From: Atherinomorus stipes
Lineage: Eukaryota; Chordata; Actinopteri; Atheriniformes; Atherinidae
NCBI GenBank assembly: GCA_023101725.1
Contig: JALJCO010001416.1
Span: forward strand, 83,337-147,336
DNA: 64,000 nucleotides
Reading direction: 5' to 3'
Part shown: positions 1 to 15,100 of the stretch, piece after piece
Numbering within the stretch: the stretch's first letter is position 1
How the letters are laid out: each line of letters starts with the position of its first letter
Translations under genes and position numbers: made by a program
The notes under the pieces: generated by a model
The model's input: only the letters and a program-made list of their open reading frames with translations
What the model was told of the DNA's origin: nothing
Databases searched by the model: none

Positions 1-128
1 AAGGTGAAAGGAGATTCCTCAAAGCGCAGGGGAGCGGCGTCGGCCGGAATGTCCGGTTTAGGAATCCACTCGATGTGCAGACGGCAAGTGGAGGATTTCT
101 GAGGACGTCCGTTGTCGACAGCTTTTAT
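1..128 (-). CDS. fat1: fat1 exon 6 (partial, runs off the window): end of repeat 11 into repeat 12
   Basis: The acceptor AG is at 129-130, behind a CT-rich tract. The reading starts in phase 0 with [20 protein letters not shown] and continues WIPKP...[11 protein letters not shown] to the window edge: 42 codons and two bases without a stop. In FAT1 this same segment directly follows the end of exon 5. One difference from the usual family sequence is a Cys in the STCRLHIE segment, where mammalian FAT1 has Thr. The remaining FAT1 exons should lie at lower coordinates outside the window. Confidence 0.92.
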   Translation of the reverse strand, partial: MKAVDNGRPQKSSTCRLHIEWIPKPDIPADAAPLRFEESPFT

Positions 129-3100
129 CTGAGAGAGGCAGTGAATGAAAATTTGAATAACAGTGTTATGCAACGCTTTTATGATAAATGAGTTCCTGTG
201 CAGCTCTTCAGCTACATGAGGCTCTTCAAAGGTAACTTGTAAAATCATTTCTGTTCTATGAGATGCCCATGCTGGCCGATACCCAGAATAACAGAACACC
301 TGTACTGTGTTGTTCCTCTGCCATTTAACTGTGAGTGCCTCGTCATGTCAAACTGGAATCTGTGGTGAGCACTTCCTTCTTGCAAGAGAACACGTTTTAT
401 CCAGAAATCTGGATTAAAATCACTTCAAACTTTAGAAAATCTGTTTTGAGTATCACAATGAACTGTATCACAGCAAGTCTGACAGCTGACTTTGATGAGT
501 AAACTAGAGTTGAAAGATTTTGGCTCCCAGCTGAAAGATTGACAGATGCACTAGCATTCATTTTCACACACTCGCTAACATTTTAAGTCAGTGCTCGAGC
601 AGATAAGTTTTCTTCTACGTCTGTATTCCATGCTGGTGGACTACTTATTGCTGGCGCTCTCTAACAGACACTTTTACTGCATTTTTAAACGCAAAAAACT
701 GAAAGAACAGGAGGCAAGGGAAACAAAAGGGTTTAGGACTTCAGAGGATGAAGAGAATAAAACGGTGAAACAATAAACGAACATCTACTCAGAAACAGAG
801 CGATGTGAAGCCCTGAAATCAAATACTCACAGTAAGAATGTCATATTCTCCAGCAGAAGAGAACTTCTTGGATGAGACCAGGCCAGTCTTTGGCTCGATA
901 AAAACTTCCCGTGTTCATCTCCCTCCTCGATGCTGTAGGAGATCTCAGCGTTTGGTCCTTTGTCACGGTCTGATGCAATTATCCGATACACAGGGTCTCT
1001 CTTCATGGCTCTCTCTTTCTCTGGCCTCTCCCGCTCAGGAAGCTGAATCTTGTAGATCTTTTCCAAGAACATTGGCCTGTTGTCATTCTCATCGAGGACC
1101 TGAACGATGACGCGGACGGTGGTGGATTTCGGAGGAACGCCTTGGTCAGTGATGGTGATCTGAGGAGAAAGATTAAAATCTTCAAACAAGGAAATGTGTC
1201 AACTGAAACAAGACGGCAACCATTATCTGATAAAGCTAACTTTAAATCACATCCACTAACTCTTATCTGTTCAATGCACAAAGCCTCTTTTGTTCTCTTT
1301 TACTGTCACGGTTTTGGAAGCTGACACATTGAATAAGAAGAAAAAATATCACTGAATATTATGCACAACTCTTCCAGAAATTTCTCAACACTGTGCAACA
1401 AATCAATCATTCAAAGCCTAGAATTAATCAAACAAAAGAAGTCAATGGAAAGCTTCCTTTTTCTCTCCATCATCCTTTCAAATCATTTCATTGTCAGTGA
1501 GATTTTCAGGCGACTTCAACTCAGGTTTATTGTCATTTTTATTAAAAGAAAAAGTCGATAAGCATCATTAGCTTGTTCTATATTTAGATGCTGCTGAAGA
1601 TGTTAAATCAGTCTTTCTAAAAAGCCCTTAGTTCGTGAGAATATATGAACGCTAGAATGTATGCGTATGCAGAGTAAGGCTGTGCTAAAATCAATTTCAT
1701 TGATGAATTTGAGTTTGTCGTTTAGGACTTTTAAAGAAAAATTGATTTTCTCTTTAATTTCCTCCAGCATTGCTCCCCTTGGTCTCCGTAGTTAAGGCTT
1801 TGCTCTCCCTCATTTACTTACTACAGAAACACAACAACATGGCCGCAGGTGAGGAAAACTAAGCAGTAAAATTCCTCTCTCTAATGATTGTGATGGATAG
1901 TGAAGCCCATCTCACCAATGAACCCATTTTTAAAACTATATCGTAAAGACAAAGGACTTTCAACTCTGAACTAGGGCTGGGTGATATCGACTAAAAAAAA
2001 AAAAATCACGATAATGTCTGGCTTTCAGAGGCTAATTTCAGGGGCTTGCCAAATTTTTATGAAACAAATAAATGCACCTCCGCCTGTCCCAGCACAACAG
2101 AGGACCATCTTTGATACGATCACTAAACTTCCCAGGAATTCGGAGAAAGCCCGTCAGATCATGCATGCAATAGGCCCATTCATTGGCACGGATTTGCAGC
2201 CTTATTCAGCGGCGAACCACAAAGCATTCTGTAAATTACTGCGAGCCGCGGAGCCACATTATAAATGCCCGCATTGCATCTGTTTTGCAATGAAGGAGGT
2301 CCCAAAAATCTACAACGATGCTAAAGAGAAGCTAAATATTTGTTGGCTATTTGTTTGTGCAAGTTAGGTCTCTGTTATCTTGTCATTATGTCATTAAGTG
2401 TTCTGTACTTAGAGGGTCTGTGTCAGTTGAACGTAATTGAAAAGCAAAGCCACCATTGTTATTTTCCTAACTTTGTTTTTTATTTACTGTACAATATAGT
2501 GTACATTGTCACTTCAACTACAAGCTTTTATAGACTAACCTGGGCAAACGCTGTCAGTAGACTGCCATTGCTAGGGGTGACATTTCTGTACATGTGAAAT
2601 TCGGGCTATTTTCTTAATAATATCAAGGAATTCTGGAAAGATGTGCACATGTCTTTGTTGTTGGAATAGCAGTGGAAAACTTTAGCAGAAGTACCGTATG
2701 TCCTTGAATTAATGATCTAATTTATTTACAAATGTAGCCTCAAATGAAGAAAAAAAAATTTAGATGCAAAAAAGCATTTAAAAAAAAAGCAATAATTGTA
2801 ATTGTTATGGTCTCAATAATCAAATCGAAACATTATAAATCGCCATAATCGAAAAATCGTCTCTCCCATATTCGTAATCTAATCGAATCGTGAAGTAATC
2901 TAGATGGGGCAACACGAGTCCATGTTCGCCGCATTCCGGTCGCGTTGTGGTTTTGTTCCATGGCGCTTCAACTCACATAGGAGAGTTTCAGAAGTTTACT
3001 CACATCTCTGCATGACCTGTTCACGTGCACAACAGATGTCCGATAGTGGAGTAGCCTACAGCTGCTGCGCTTCTGGAGGTGGTAATGCACGTGTGGTAAT

Positions 3101-6100
3101 GTGACTCCACCTCACACAGTGTCTTAAAGGGGCATTTACGTAGCTTACCTACACACAGCCCAAAAGACAAAACAACTTTTTCCCCCACTTTTCTACTCTT
3201 TTTTAATTACCACACATACTGACGTATGCACAATGCCATCAGTGGTCGTAAATTTCAACATAACGCCCAGGCCTTCTCTGATTCCTCCATGTTTCCACAA
3301 GAGAAGGAAAGAGATGGAAGAAGCTTTGGGTACTTGGAGGTGCGCAACGGACAGCCAGGAGGAAACCACTGCGCCACACTGAGGTTAACTTCCAAGGGGA
3401 AGTCTGGAACCAAAGTCATTACGCCCGTTGAGACCTTGGAACAAGACGCTACGTGTGCTATCATGCAGTGGAGGGCGAGACCTTGGAGGGAGGTTTGACT
3501 GTGTGGAAACGCATCTCACAACAGGCTGTTGCTGCAGTGGATGGAAGAAATGAAGAGACTCCAAGATGGTGGTCACCTTAGACTGAAGCGAGGTGGGTGG
3601 CCATTGCTCCACCCTCATCTCAACCTTGAGCACTTTAAGCAATTTAAGACTCCACAATGCAAAGAAAAAAAAATCACAGACTGAGTTCAGTGGGGACAAA
3701 CTGCAGATATTATGTTGAGGCCAAATCACCAAGCCCAAATGTAGAGATAGAATACTTAATTTGAGCACCAACTCTCTCTGATATGCAGAAAAAAAAAAAA
3801 AATCAAATTTTTCTTCTTACAGTTGTAAAAGGTTCACAAGTTAATATGGCTTAATCCTCCTATTTCTTAATAAAAGAAGAATGAAATATTTTTACCCATA
3901 ATCACAATAACAGTAGATTGTGTGACTGTAATGTGAGCGGCAAACTAGTGCTAATTAATTTTAATTAGCTTCATATATCCAGTCTGCTAGCAGCAGCTGC
4001 CCTGATTCTGCTCTTCTGTGTCGAGCTGCACACAAAGATTTTTTACTGCCAATAAACATTAAGACTCACTGCTCTCAACTAAAGGCCGGGGGCTTTTCTT
4101 AAACCTCAGAAGTCGTGAGTATAAAAGACAGTGTGGAACAACTGCATCATTAATAGGGGACTTAATTTAAATCGTGACATTGAGAGTTACTGGTGGCACT
4201 CCAAGGCTTTTTTTTAATTTGTGCCATGATTTCACACATCAGTGTGACTTTAGACAGTTGAATGCACCGTCTGTGAAGCTTAATCAAAGGGAAAGAGCCA
4301 CAGGCTGACCTAAACAAACAAATGTTTAACCGAGTCCCACAAAATGGGATCAAGGATTGTGTGTCTGAGTGCTGGCAGAAATGTGAGCATTGCTAGCTTC
4401 AAGCTGCAAATTACAATAGAAGGGTAGAACAAATGTCACAGTCATTTAAAACCATCTGCTAAGTACTTCAATAAAAACAGTCAGGAGTCCAGGACTGGGC
4501 ACACACCATTTGGTACCATAGTCTGAGTTATTAAAGTGATGTGTTTTTGTTTTTCTTGCAGTGTATGCCGCTGTCCATGCTAGGTACATGAGCAGAGTCA
4601 ATTAAAAGGGATGACAAGAAACCTGAGAGTTAATGTCTCTCTGAGGAATGATGCACAAATGTTGTATCATTGCATGTTATCAGTTAATGTAAGGTCTCAT
4701 ATAAAGTACTTAAATAGAGTATGTACACAAGACTGTTGTGTATGTAACTGTGTGCACTAACACTGTCGTCGTTTAACTATTCATCACTGTGTGCATCTTT
4801 CTGGAATGTTTTCACCAAAAGCCTCAGTCTTAGAAGAAAGTAACCTACACAAGTGACATAGCTGTTACAAGCATCTTCAGCACCCTAAGAAACTGACACA
4901 ACTCATAATGCTTTGATCGTCTACTTACTACAAGATTGTACCTGATGTATCTGAATGACTGAATGCTAATTATATTTGTCATATTAATGAGATGAGTGTG
5001 TAGAATGATAAAAGGTCTGTGTGGAAGTTCCCAAATACTGAAAAAAGGATTTTTGTGTATGTGTGTGTGACCAGTAGCCAACAGTAGTAGACACATTAAT
5101 GTATGCACAGAAAAATGATTTGATTTTATGTGATAAAATGGAGCCACTTCTTCATTTTCTGATGATGATAATAATAACTTTTACCTTATTAATTCCAATT
5201 GGAAAATTCGGCTCTGCTTTTAACCCAACTCTAGATTAACCAAAGAGCTGTGAGCTGCCAATTATAGTGCACGGGGAGCAGTTGGTGGGGGTTAAGTACC
5301 TTGCTCAAGGGCCCATAGTCGTTCACCTAAGTGCCATGTCGGGGACTCAAACCCAGGTTTTCAGGACCAAAGCCTGCAGTATTAACCACTAGGCTATTCA
5401 CTTGCTATATCTCCTTCCCTCTATAGTTCAAATGACAATATATGCACAAATACAAAAACAACCTGATTGCTCTCAACCTCCTTTGATTAGCAAAAAAAAA
5501 AATCTTTTAATCTTGCCTCCATTTTTTTATTGTGTCTAATTTACCTAGTAATTAACTGGATTAAGGCTTTGTCCAAACTGCTTGTCTGATAAGCTAATGG
5601 CATCAAGACCCCCCAAAATGATTCAACAATCACACCTGCTTCATGCTGTGATTATCCAGCTGTGCCAAGGTTAGAGAGGAGAGGGCATTTTCTAGAAGAA
5701 ATCTGTTGTTTAAAATGATGAGCTTGAAAACAAACTATGTGGATTTGTTACTATTCCCAACTGTTTATACACCAACTGATAAACCATAAATGGTGCTCTG
5801 GAAGGATCTAATATCTCTAAAACGGGCCAGACTGAATGCTGGCATTGGCTCCGGCAACAGATGTGAACGGCCCATTCACCTCTGCTTTAACGTTACAATG
5901 TGTTCCCTACAGTCCCAGGCCTGAATACTCAGCATGTCCTGGCATGTCCCACTTTTGCTATTTACCCACCCCCTCCTTCTCCGGACGAAGGCCTCTGATC
6001 CTGCCGCTAGAGCCCACACTCAGACCAACAAGAGCAGCTTTGCCTTTTCTCAAATTCCCCCACTGCTTTTAGCTCTCTCTCTCTGTTTCACACACAGACA

Positions 6101-9100
6101 CACGACAGCCACCAACCCCCATCCGTCTCATCATAAAAGCTGAAAGCCCCCTGCGCTCCCTCCACCTCTTCTTGGCATTTGGTACAAACAATGCTGACAC
6201 AGCCCCCACTCTAATTGCTCCACATGTTCCACATGGCCCCACATGTTTCGTTTTTTCTCCTGCAGCTAGCTCGTATAAAAACTTCAGCACTTGTTAGGTC
6301 TTCGGTCTGATTTGCTCTGCGAGTACCCGGGTACTAAACTGTGGGGTTTAAGGGTCTGAGCTGCTTCATCAATGTGCAGCCCTTTAAAAAGCTTCCTGTT
6401 GAATTTCCAGTAACGTGACCAGCAGGCACAAACTTCATTAGTTTCCATGGTTTCACAAAACCTCCAAGTGTGTTTAGCCTCTCACTTTTTGTTATTTTAT
6501 AGGAAACAATTCCTTTAACTCAAAATCCTTTAAATACATAAGGAATCTGCAACATTAACTTTAAAAGTGAAGTTAACTTGCAGTTTTCTGGAAAGTTACT
6601 GTTCTTAGTCCTTTTTTTAAAAAATAAATTGACAAGGAAAAACAGTACAGTGCAGATCAGCATTGTTTATCATTAAAGCATATGAAAAGCTTTAAATTCT
6701 CTTACTAAGTCTCTGCCTAACAGCTTTTTGACCAAAAAGACAAAAGGAATAAAACTCATCAAAATAGGTTAAGCAGGAAATTACTTTTCTTTCATAAATA
6801 GTGGCAAAAACTTTGCAAAAGGCACCAACTAAGACTTTTTAACTAAACAGCTTCAGCCCACATGGAAGAAGTAATTCTACGCCAACTGCTAACCACTGGA
6901 GCGGAGGAGCTTTGGATTTTTGACCCTGGTATCCGATGGTATGGCCCAAAATATCAAACTGTTTTTCTGTGGCACTGCACAGATTAGTCTTCCCATATTA
7001 CCCACTTTTATCCCTATCATATACGCTCAGTCCTGTAATGCTATCAATGCAGGGAAACGTAGAAGCAGAGTATAAAATATGAAACAGCTCTGGCGCCAGA
7101 TGCAGCAGCACTAACTGTCACCCAGAGATCACTGGACTGTGTAACTTCTAACAATAATTAAAAGGCGATCAATCTGCTCCCCGTCAGCACCGGAAACACA
7201 ATTAAAAGAGCTATTATCAAACTGTGGTGTGAAAGAAGGAGGGAAGCATCAGAGGGGCACAGAGCTGAGCTCAATTAAATCCCACAAGTTTAGACATTGC
7301 TGTTGGTTTGACAGCAGTTTCCTGCCTCAGCCTGCTCCATCCACGAGACGGAACGCTGGGAAAGAACAAAGGATCTCTCACACACCTCTCCCTCCTACCC
7401 CATCCGGAAATCAGCACAAGGAGAAATCATTCTAGAAAGACCTTTCCTGCATATACATGAAGACTTTTCAGTTGCCAGCATGTGGCACTGAGCCGATGTA
7501 GACTGGAAATGCCAAACCTCAGAGATGGAAAATCCCCAGTTCCCCAGTTAACTTTTTCTTTTTCTTGAACTGTAGAGCTAAATACAGTGACCTTTCTGAT
7601 CAAGGTCCTGGTTACCATGTTGCTGAATAGTTTTAACATTAATAAAAGAGGCCCATATTTATTTATTTGTTTTGAAAGGAAAAATAAATCAACATAAAGA
7701 GCTAACCTCAAGTATGTGTTCGTCTTGTTGCTCCCTGTCCAGCTTCCTTGAAGTGGTTGTAACCAGACCTGTTGAAAACAAAGACAATAAAATCAGTTAA
7801 AAATCTAAATAAACTCACTATTTTTTGCCCTTTAACAGAGAATGTCAAAATCAGAAGCAAACAGATGAATCAGGCTTAAACTGTAGACAATTAACCTAAT
7901 TGGTACATGATATGTACAAGTTATAAAACAAAATTATTGAATAATTTATAGGACTGTTTTATGAACATTACACTGTGTCACATTTTGTCTAAATAGCACT
8001 GAAAATGGAAGGATTCTCACAAAAAGTTGCATCAGCATCAGCTTTCACAGGATTAGCTACCGAGCACTCAGATGGTTTAAACTTGCATTGTATTTATATT
8101 TATCTATTAATTTCAGGCAACACGTTTTCAGAGAGGAACACAAAGACAATGAGCACTTACATAGCTGTTCATCTTATCACAAAAAGAAAACAAACACAAC
8201 AACAACAGCTTTAGCCATAGCTACGTACAAAAAAAAAAAAAAGAATTCAACATGCCTAAAAGGGAGCGGGAAGAAGAAAACTTATTAATCCCCGCCCCTA
8301 ACTTAAACAGCATTAAACTGAAAGGGAGAAGAAAAAAAAAAGGAAAACAATGCCACCACTCACTGTTGGGTGACATAATCTAAACCCTGCTGGTTATCTA
8401 ATCAGTCACCCATGAGTGAAAAGCTTGAAATTGCCAGACAGCCCTCCATCCTGCCTGACATACGTGAAATATCACAAAGATCTGCAAATAGTACCCAAAC
8501 AGCAGTGCAGCCTTGACACCCTACTTTTAGTTTCTCCACAAGCTGAATAAATAGATGGCCATTCAGAGATCGGCCGCAGGTCTGAGCACTGTTGCAACAG
8601 AGACAGAAAGCTCAGAAAACATCCTGCTGTTAGTTAGAATGTTTTACGGCTCTTTTCCAGCGCTATCATCCATTTAAAGTAGCTTGGCGGATGTCGTGTG
8701 ACATCAATCACAGAGGGAATTTTGACAAAAAGCAAAAATATACCAAGCCGGAGTCTTGAGTTCCTGGCTAATGCAATTTTGCATCAAACGCACAAACAAG
8801 GGCAGAACAGAGAAGAAGCGGGGGGAAGGGTACTGCTACATTTCTACGTTGAGGCAGCATTCTGCTCTCACTCCCAGTGTAATTGCAACTTTGCAGACAC
8901 TGAGTGTAGAGTAGACATGCCAACTGCAACCGCACCAGAGCGTTCTGTTTGCCACACTGCGCCTGATTAGCATAAAGCAAAGGATTTCGGAAACCCAAAC
9001 CCATCAATGGCACATATGGCTGCAACAGGAATAGCAGGCCACAACTTGCAGGTCCACAGAAATAGCTGTTCCCTGCTCTGAGATTGAGGGATATGAGCAA

Positions 9101-12100
9101 AGCACATTTGCTCCCCCTTCTTAGGCTTTATTTAATCTTCACAGTGAACTACAAAGATGTAAGTCTGCTCATATTTGCCCAGAAAAATTGAATTTCCAAA
9201 AGGTGCAAACTATATTTTTTGCTCTACTTACAGATCATGGCTACATACTGTTGGAACACCTTTCACATTATGCATCTGTATCAAAAGGCTGTCTCTGAAA
9301 ATGCAATTACTTCAACTGTAAGCTGAAAAAAAAAAAAAAAACTCCATACATCCTTTGCCAGAACTGACATATAGCACCACAAACGCCCAGCAAACGTAGA
9401 ACAAAAAAAAAAGAAAGAAAAAAAAGGTGTTTCAACACTGACAGTACAAATTATGTTTAGTAAACTTCTACATCCTGCTGGAATTATCTTTTACACGCTG
9501 CACGCTGTGTCCAAAACCATCATTGTTGAGATGAGCAGGTATTGTCATCAAAACAAGTAATTCTGCTGTGCCACATCAAAACAGGCTACACTGACCAATT
9601 ATTCATGTGTTTCAGTGAGGTTGTAGATGATGGATGATTATGTTTTTAAGCTCCCCAGTGTGCTGTGTAAGGCAACTCCTTTGTGAACATGTATTGTACA
9701 GCAGAATACAAATGATAACATTAACAACACCAAGTCTACGTGTCAAATGTATTATTTCTCTGCACATCAACTGGGCTTGGTGTCATAACCGTTGCACTAC
9801 TTGTAATTACAATAAATATCTATGCTGTGCCTCTAAACAGCTACAAGAATATCAAGTAAATAACCAAATGAATTGCGTTCCTTATTATCAATTGAACATT
9901 TGTGTTGACTACTAAACAAACCTGAAGATTTCATTTATTTTAGTCATTTCCACTGGAGCCCAGACAATGTGGGATTTTGGGGGCCAATACCGATATTGGA
10001 GGCTTAAAAAAAAAAAAACAATATCTGATACATTGGCCAATATCTGATGTTGGCCGATAAAGCCGATATCAGCCAATACCAGATATATAAAATAAGAACG
10101 TGGATATATGCAGGATACATAATGTCCATGAACTCAAACTCTTATAATACCCAAAATATGGTTCCACACCTTACACTTCCCCTCTGACTTTGAAATCAAA
10201 TATATTCATTTAGTTTATTTTCATAATTAGTGTCACTTCAATACTATAGTTGACCATTTTAAAATGAAAACAAGTGGTTTGTAAGGGTGAGGAGCCAAGA
10301 CAGAACGGTACTCAGGTACAGAGGAGGAGAGTGACAGGAGCAAAGCAGGAGTTTCTTTCTGCAGTTTACTGAAAAAGTAAAAGTTGAATATCGGCCACAT
10401 ATATAGGTGAGACGCTATAATCTTTGGACTCTAATGCCCTTTTCACTCTAGCACCTACTTAGCCCTGCCCTCACCGGCCCGACACCACACTATCCCAGTT
10501 TCATTTGCTCACATTACAATTGAGGGTAATTGAGGCTGCCTTCAGTGTGGGCAGAGTCGTCATAAGTTTCATAGAGTCATTTGTTTGTGACACACACTGA
10601 ACAACAATGGAGGAAGTCAAGCTTGTGTTTTACCTGCTGTTTGTTTTCTCAACACCTTTGACTACAGTGTTGCTTTTTGCTGTGCTTCAGCTGTTGCTAA
10701 TGTTTTCTCTGGGGTTTTCTTCTAAATATGAATTAAAAAAACAACAACAAAGTTAACCTGGCTAATGAAGTGAGATTTCCTATTTTTTGTGTGTTTACAT
10801 TTAAGGAAATTCTTAAGTTATTTAATTAATAAATTCAGCTTTAACATGGTTTAACATTTTGGGGGTAAAGGGTTTAAGAGAAATTTAAAGGATCATGAAA
10901 CTTCCATCTGAAAATGAGAAGAGGAAGCAGTCGTTGTGCATAAGTAAAGCTGTTTTGATGCTTTTGTTTGCTTCTGGTCCATTTTGCTTATGTTGCCAGT
11001 TTCAATTTCTGACCTGTGACCTTCCGACCACACATCCAAGCACTGATATTACTTTCAAAAAATAATTCACAAACAACTTGTTTTCAAAAATATGAACTTT
11101 TGAAGTTGTGAATCCCCCAAAAGCAACCCAGGCACCACAAATGGTCCCAGCACTCTGCTGGCACAAACGCTCCAGTCAATAAAGGTGCATACCTCTCTGT
11201 CACTACCTAAACGTTAAGGAACTGTAAAATAACTAGTTGGCGAGCCAGAGCTGACCAAAGAGGAACACACACGCACACAGTCACAAACACACAAAAGCCA
11301 TCCGCAGGCGTGGGCTGAGCTGGGCCGACAGTAATTACAGCCATGCTGTTTTGAGAGGGGGAGGAAAAAAAAGTAAAGAAACAGTGGCACTTTTAACCAT
11401 GTCCCTCAGCACTACAACCACTGCTTCAAAATGGGGGCCTGAAGGGAGTTCTGGAGACCGGCACTCCTGGTGTGGTTCAATTTTGGGCACTGCTGCTGTG
11501 ATTAGCAGTCTTGAGAGTGACACACATATTTATGTTGCACATACTGGGCTGTGACACTTGACAATCAGGAATGTTATAGTGGAAAATTTTAATTTCCTAA
11601 GATATTCTGTACAAAAATATATGGTGTGTGTATGTATATATATCTTTACCCTTTATTATTGTTTTTGCCACTGGCCATACAAAAATGAAAACTGTTTACA
11701 CGACAATCATATCAGTATGTTGAGTACTAATAAAAAAAAAATAAAAATAAAAAAAAGCTTAAGCCATCCTGCACTATCTAGGTTTAAATGGGACCGATAC
11801 ATCAAAGAAGGAACGGTTTGTCCCTTTGCAATATCTGACTCCAAAATGCAGCCGAACGAGACACCCTGGCAATTCTCTTTTATTGAGAGGGAATGCAATG
11901 CTTGGTATGCCATTTAAAAGTCTGTGTAGTCCAACAAATATCCCCTCCAGAAACATACATAATGTAAAAATGGTATCAAGAGAGGATATATGAGCAAAGG
12001 CAAACACATTCATACATACATGAGGGCCCTGTGAAAATGAATAAAAGGCATTAAGGCGGGGGAGCAATGTTTACATTAGGATTGAAATATCTCAGCACCT

Positions 12101-15100
12101 CACAGCTGCAAGGCTTATTTGTAATCTGAAAAGACAGCCATGCCATGGAAGCGTTGGAACTGTGGGGGATTCAGTTCCCAAGTCCTTGTAAAAGTGAATG
12201 TCATGATAGCTAAATAAGTGGCATTGTAGAGCAAAGCTACTTCTGACCCATGTTCAGATATGCAGACGTAAAATCTCAGACAATGCACACAAATGTGATA
12301 GAGAGAATTTTAAAAATTACATTTTGAGAGTTGGTGTTTGACATGCTGGGTTGGGTTGGTGTCCCCCCCCCCCCCCTCGTTATCTCTTTAGTGAACAGTG
12401 ACAATTGTTTTCCCTCAAATCGCCGGAAACATCAGGAAGTTGTTGGAAGTATCCATTTCCTATCTCAGTTCCCCTGATAGTGCTTTAGGTTTTGGTAAAC
12501 TACTGATAACACAAGCGTGTGTGCGTTTGCTCTCCTCAATAAAGCAGGCATTACTAAAAGGTGATATGAGAACCAGAACAGGTAGATGATTCATGGTTCC
12601 AAACCCTAATAGCTGTTTCCCCTCCTTTCCATTCAGCTCCAGGGATAACAAATGCACATAATACCTGATGAAGGTATACAAGCCTGTCAAAGGACTGCTA
12701 GCAGTATCTTATTTCAGTTCATGACAATGAGCCGCTACCTTCAGGCAAACAAAAGGAATAGGCTAAAAAGATTCAAAACAACTTCCAGAAATCACCTTAG
12801 CTTACATTTCTTCATTTGGGTTCAACAACTGGACTGAAAGCAGACATTAAAGAGCGTTTACAGACAGGCACATCGGATTTGAGGTACACTCTAGTCAGCA
12901 GTGACTACACCACTGTTAAATACAGGTAGGTGCTGTTATTATGGGGTAGGGTCTTCTACAGGCTTCAGAGGCTCTGATTGGAAATGTAATATGTTGGGTT
13001 ACCATAAACTATCAATAATCTACTTTCAAAAGTCAGTGGACAACACTGGGATAATAGCAGAAGTTAAAGAAAGCACTAATACTACACAGAATTACTGTAT
13101 AGCCACAACAGGAAGTAGGGTCATGACCGTGCAGCAAGATAAGATGGCTATCGTAAAACTCTTCGCTCAAGCTTTCTTTACTTGGCTTAGGTGTGGAAAA
13201 CTTCCTGTGTGGTGTGTGTCTGTGTGCTCTGACTACTTGTTCTGCTTGGTTGCTCTTTCCTAACACATGCGTGTTCTGGCATCAAACCTCTGGTCAAAGT
13301 CCGTAGCACAGCAGAAACATTTCAGAGAAGACAGTGAGTGATTCAGCAGGCAATAAACACTGCTCACTCTCCCACAGAAAAGGTGGACAACTTGTGTCAA
13401 CAATCTCAGATCAACTGGATCACAGTGCTGACATGTTTTTACAGGGAGAAAATAAAACTAGACGGGTAGTGGGTTGGTTGTCTCAAGAGCTCAAGAGTAA
13501 AATTCTGAATTTACACCTAAGTAATAAACTCTTTGATTGTTCTTCCATACGACAGATATTTTAGACAGAGCACTTGCACACAAGTACAGTATGTGTCTAA
13601 GATCCTGTTGAGTTGCAGACAGCAGCTTCTGAGTCTTAATTCAGGAGATTCAATTCTCCTTAGCTGCTGAATCAAGACTGAAAAGCCTGGAACAACTGTG
13701 GTCATGTCTGTGGGTGGTATGAGATCTGAGCTACCAGACAACTGAGCACTGGTTCATCTCTTACATTTTTAGACTTGAGCAGGATTATTCAAATTCAACA
13801 ATCTCTTACTGTTTTAGAAGACCATAATTCATATGCAGCTGAGAGGAATAATCTTCCCATCCCATAGCTCAGACTGGTTTTCTTCCCTTATTTCAATCCT
13901 TTCAAAAGCAAGGTTATATCAAGCTGTTAAGCTCTCAGACACTGGGGCTGCAACAGAGTCTGTGAGACAGAAGAGCTGGCCTTGCACTTAAATGACAAAG
14001 TAAAGTCAGGAAGCATCCAAAACAGCAGGACTTGTTTACTTGGCAGAAATAAAGTAGGTCTAAGCCTTTTATCCTATGCTTTACTGAGTCAGTGTGAGTC
14101 TGGTTGGAAAAAGGGCCCCCAACCACCCAAGGTGTCAACTGAAGCCTTTATACTGAATATGTAGGCTGCGCAGATAGTTTAAGGTATAGTCCTTGATAGT
14201 CAGTTAGTTTAAAATGCACAGCTATAAAGTTTCATACCCACAAAAAACATAGGCCTCAATGTCTTTCTATTTTGTAGCGCTTTGTAGATGTGCCAAGACG
14301 GGGCCTTCCCATGCAGCCATACAGTTTTAGAACATGTAATTACAGACACTTGCATGTTGTAAATGTAAACACTTTCACAAATGTGCATTATGCAGTGGGT
14401 TGATTGTTTAGGGTGCTATCGGGCTATTTTGAGCAATTATAGTTTTAAATTAATTAGAAAAATATTTGCAATCATTCCCAGTACTACATATATATACACA
14501 CACATATATTAGGGCTGTAACGGTACATGTATTTGTGTCGAACTGTTCGGTACACTACTCTCGGTTTGGAATGACCCTGTACCAAACTGTTGAGCTCAGG
14601 ATTTGTTTATATAGCTCTTTATCGTTTCATTAAAGGTGAACTCAGTAACTTTTTTACCTCAATAAATGCTTTTCGGAATCCCTGTGGGGCTAAACAAAGT
14701 GTTTACGGAGCGATTCAATGTGCCCCCCCCTCCCGCCGGGGCCTCTGGCCTGCGAGCAGCTAAAAACAACTTTGCCTGCGCCGACCCGAGCAGAACTTGC
14801 GACAACAGAAACCGCTGTACGGTACTCAGGTCCCCTATCTACCGAGCTGCTTCCAGCTCTGATTTGAACCAGACTACCAGCGCTAATTCGAAGAAAACAT
14901 TTCTTTAGCTTCACACCACCTAAACACGGCTCCTGGCTCTCATAACCAACTTTTGCTGGACAGAGGATTCACGAGCTGCGCTGCCTGGGCGCCGGGTGAA
15001 GCATCACTGCTTCAGGCTCAATAATCACTTGTCACGTCCGAAAAAGTAAATAAAAGTTCGTATTCTTACCTGCTACTCGCCAACACAGTGAAAAATATAA

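Larger units (their letters stand above)
1160..7706 (-). other. fat1 intron 4 (6.5 kb)
   Basis: The intron contains an hAT transposase remnant near 1971-2900 and a dispersed repeat near 5215-5400, both listed separately. The rest (about 1160-1970, 2900-5210 and 5400-7700) is AT-rich sequence with short A-runs and shows no coding or RNA feature I can support. Confidence 0.85.

Noticed and set aside
14666..14908. 80-aa frames on both strands in a GC-richer patch
   Set aside because: They are inside the TTAA-flanked MITE, overlap each other on opposite strands and show no domain.
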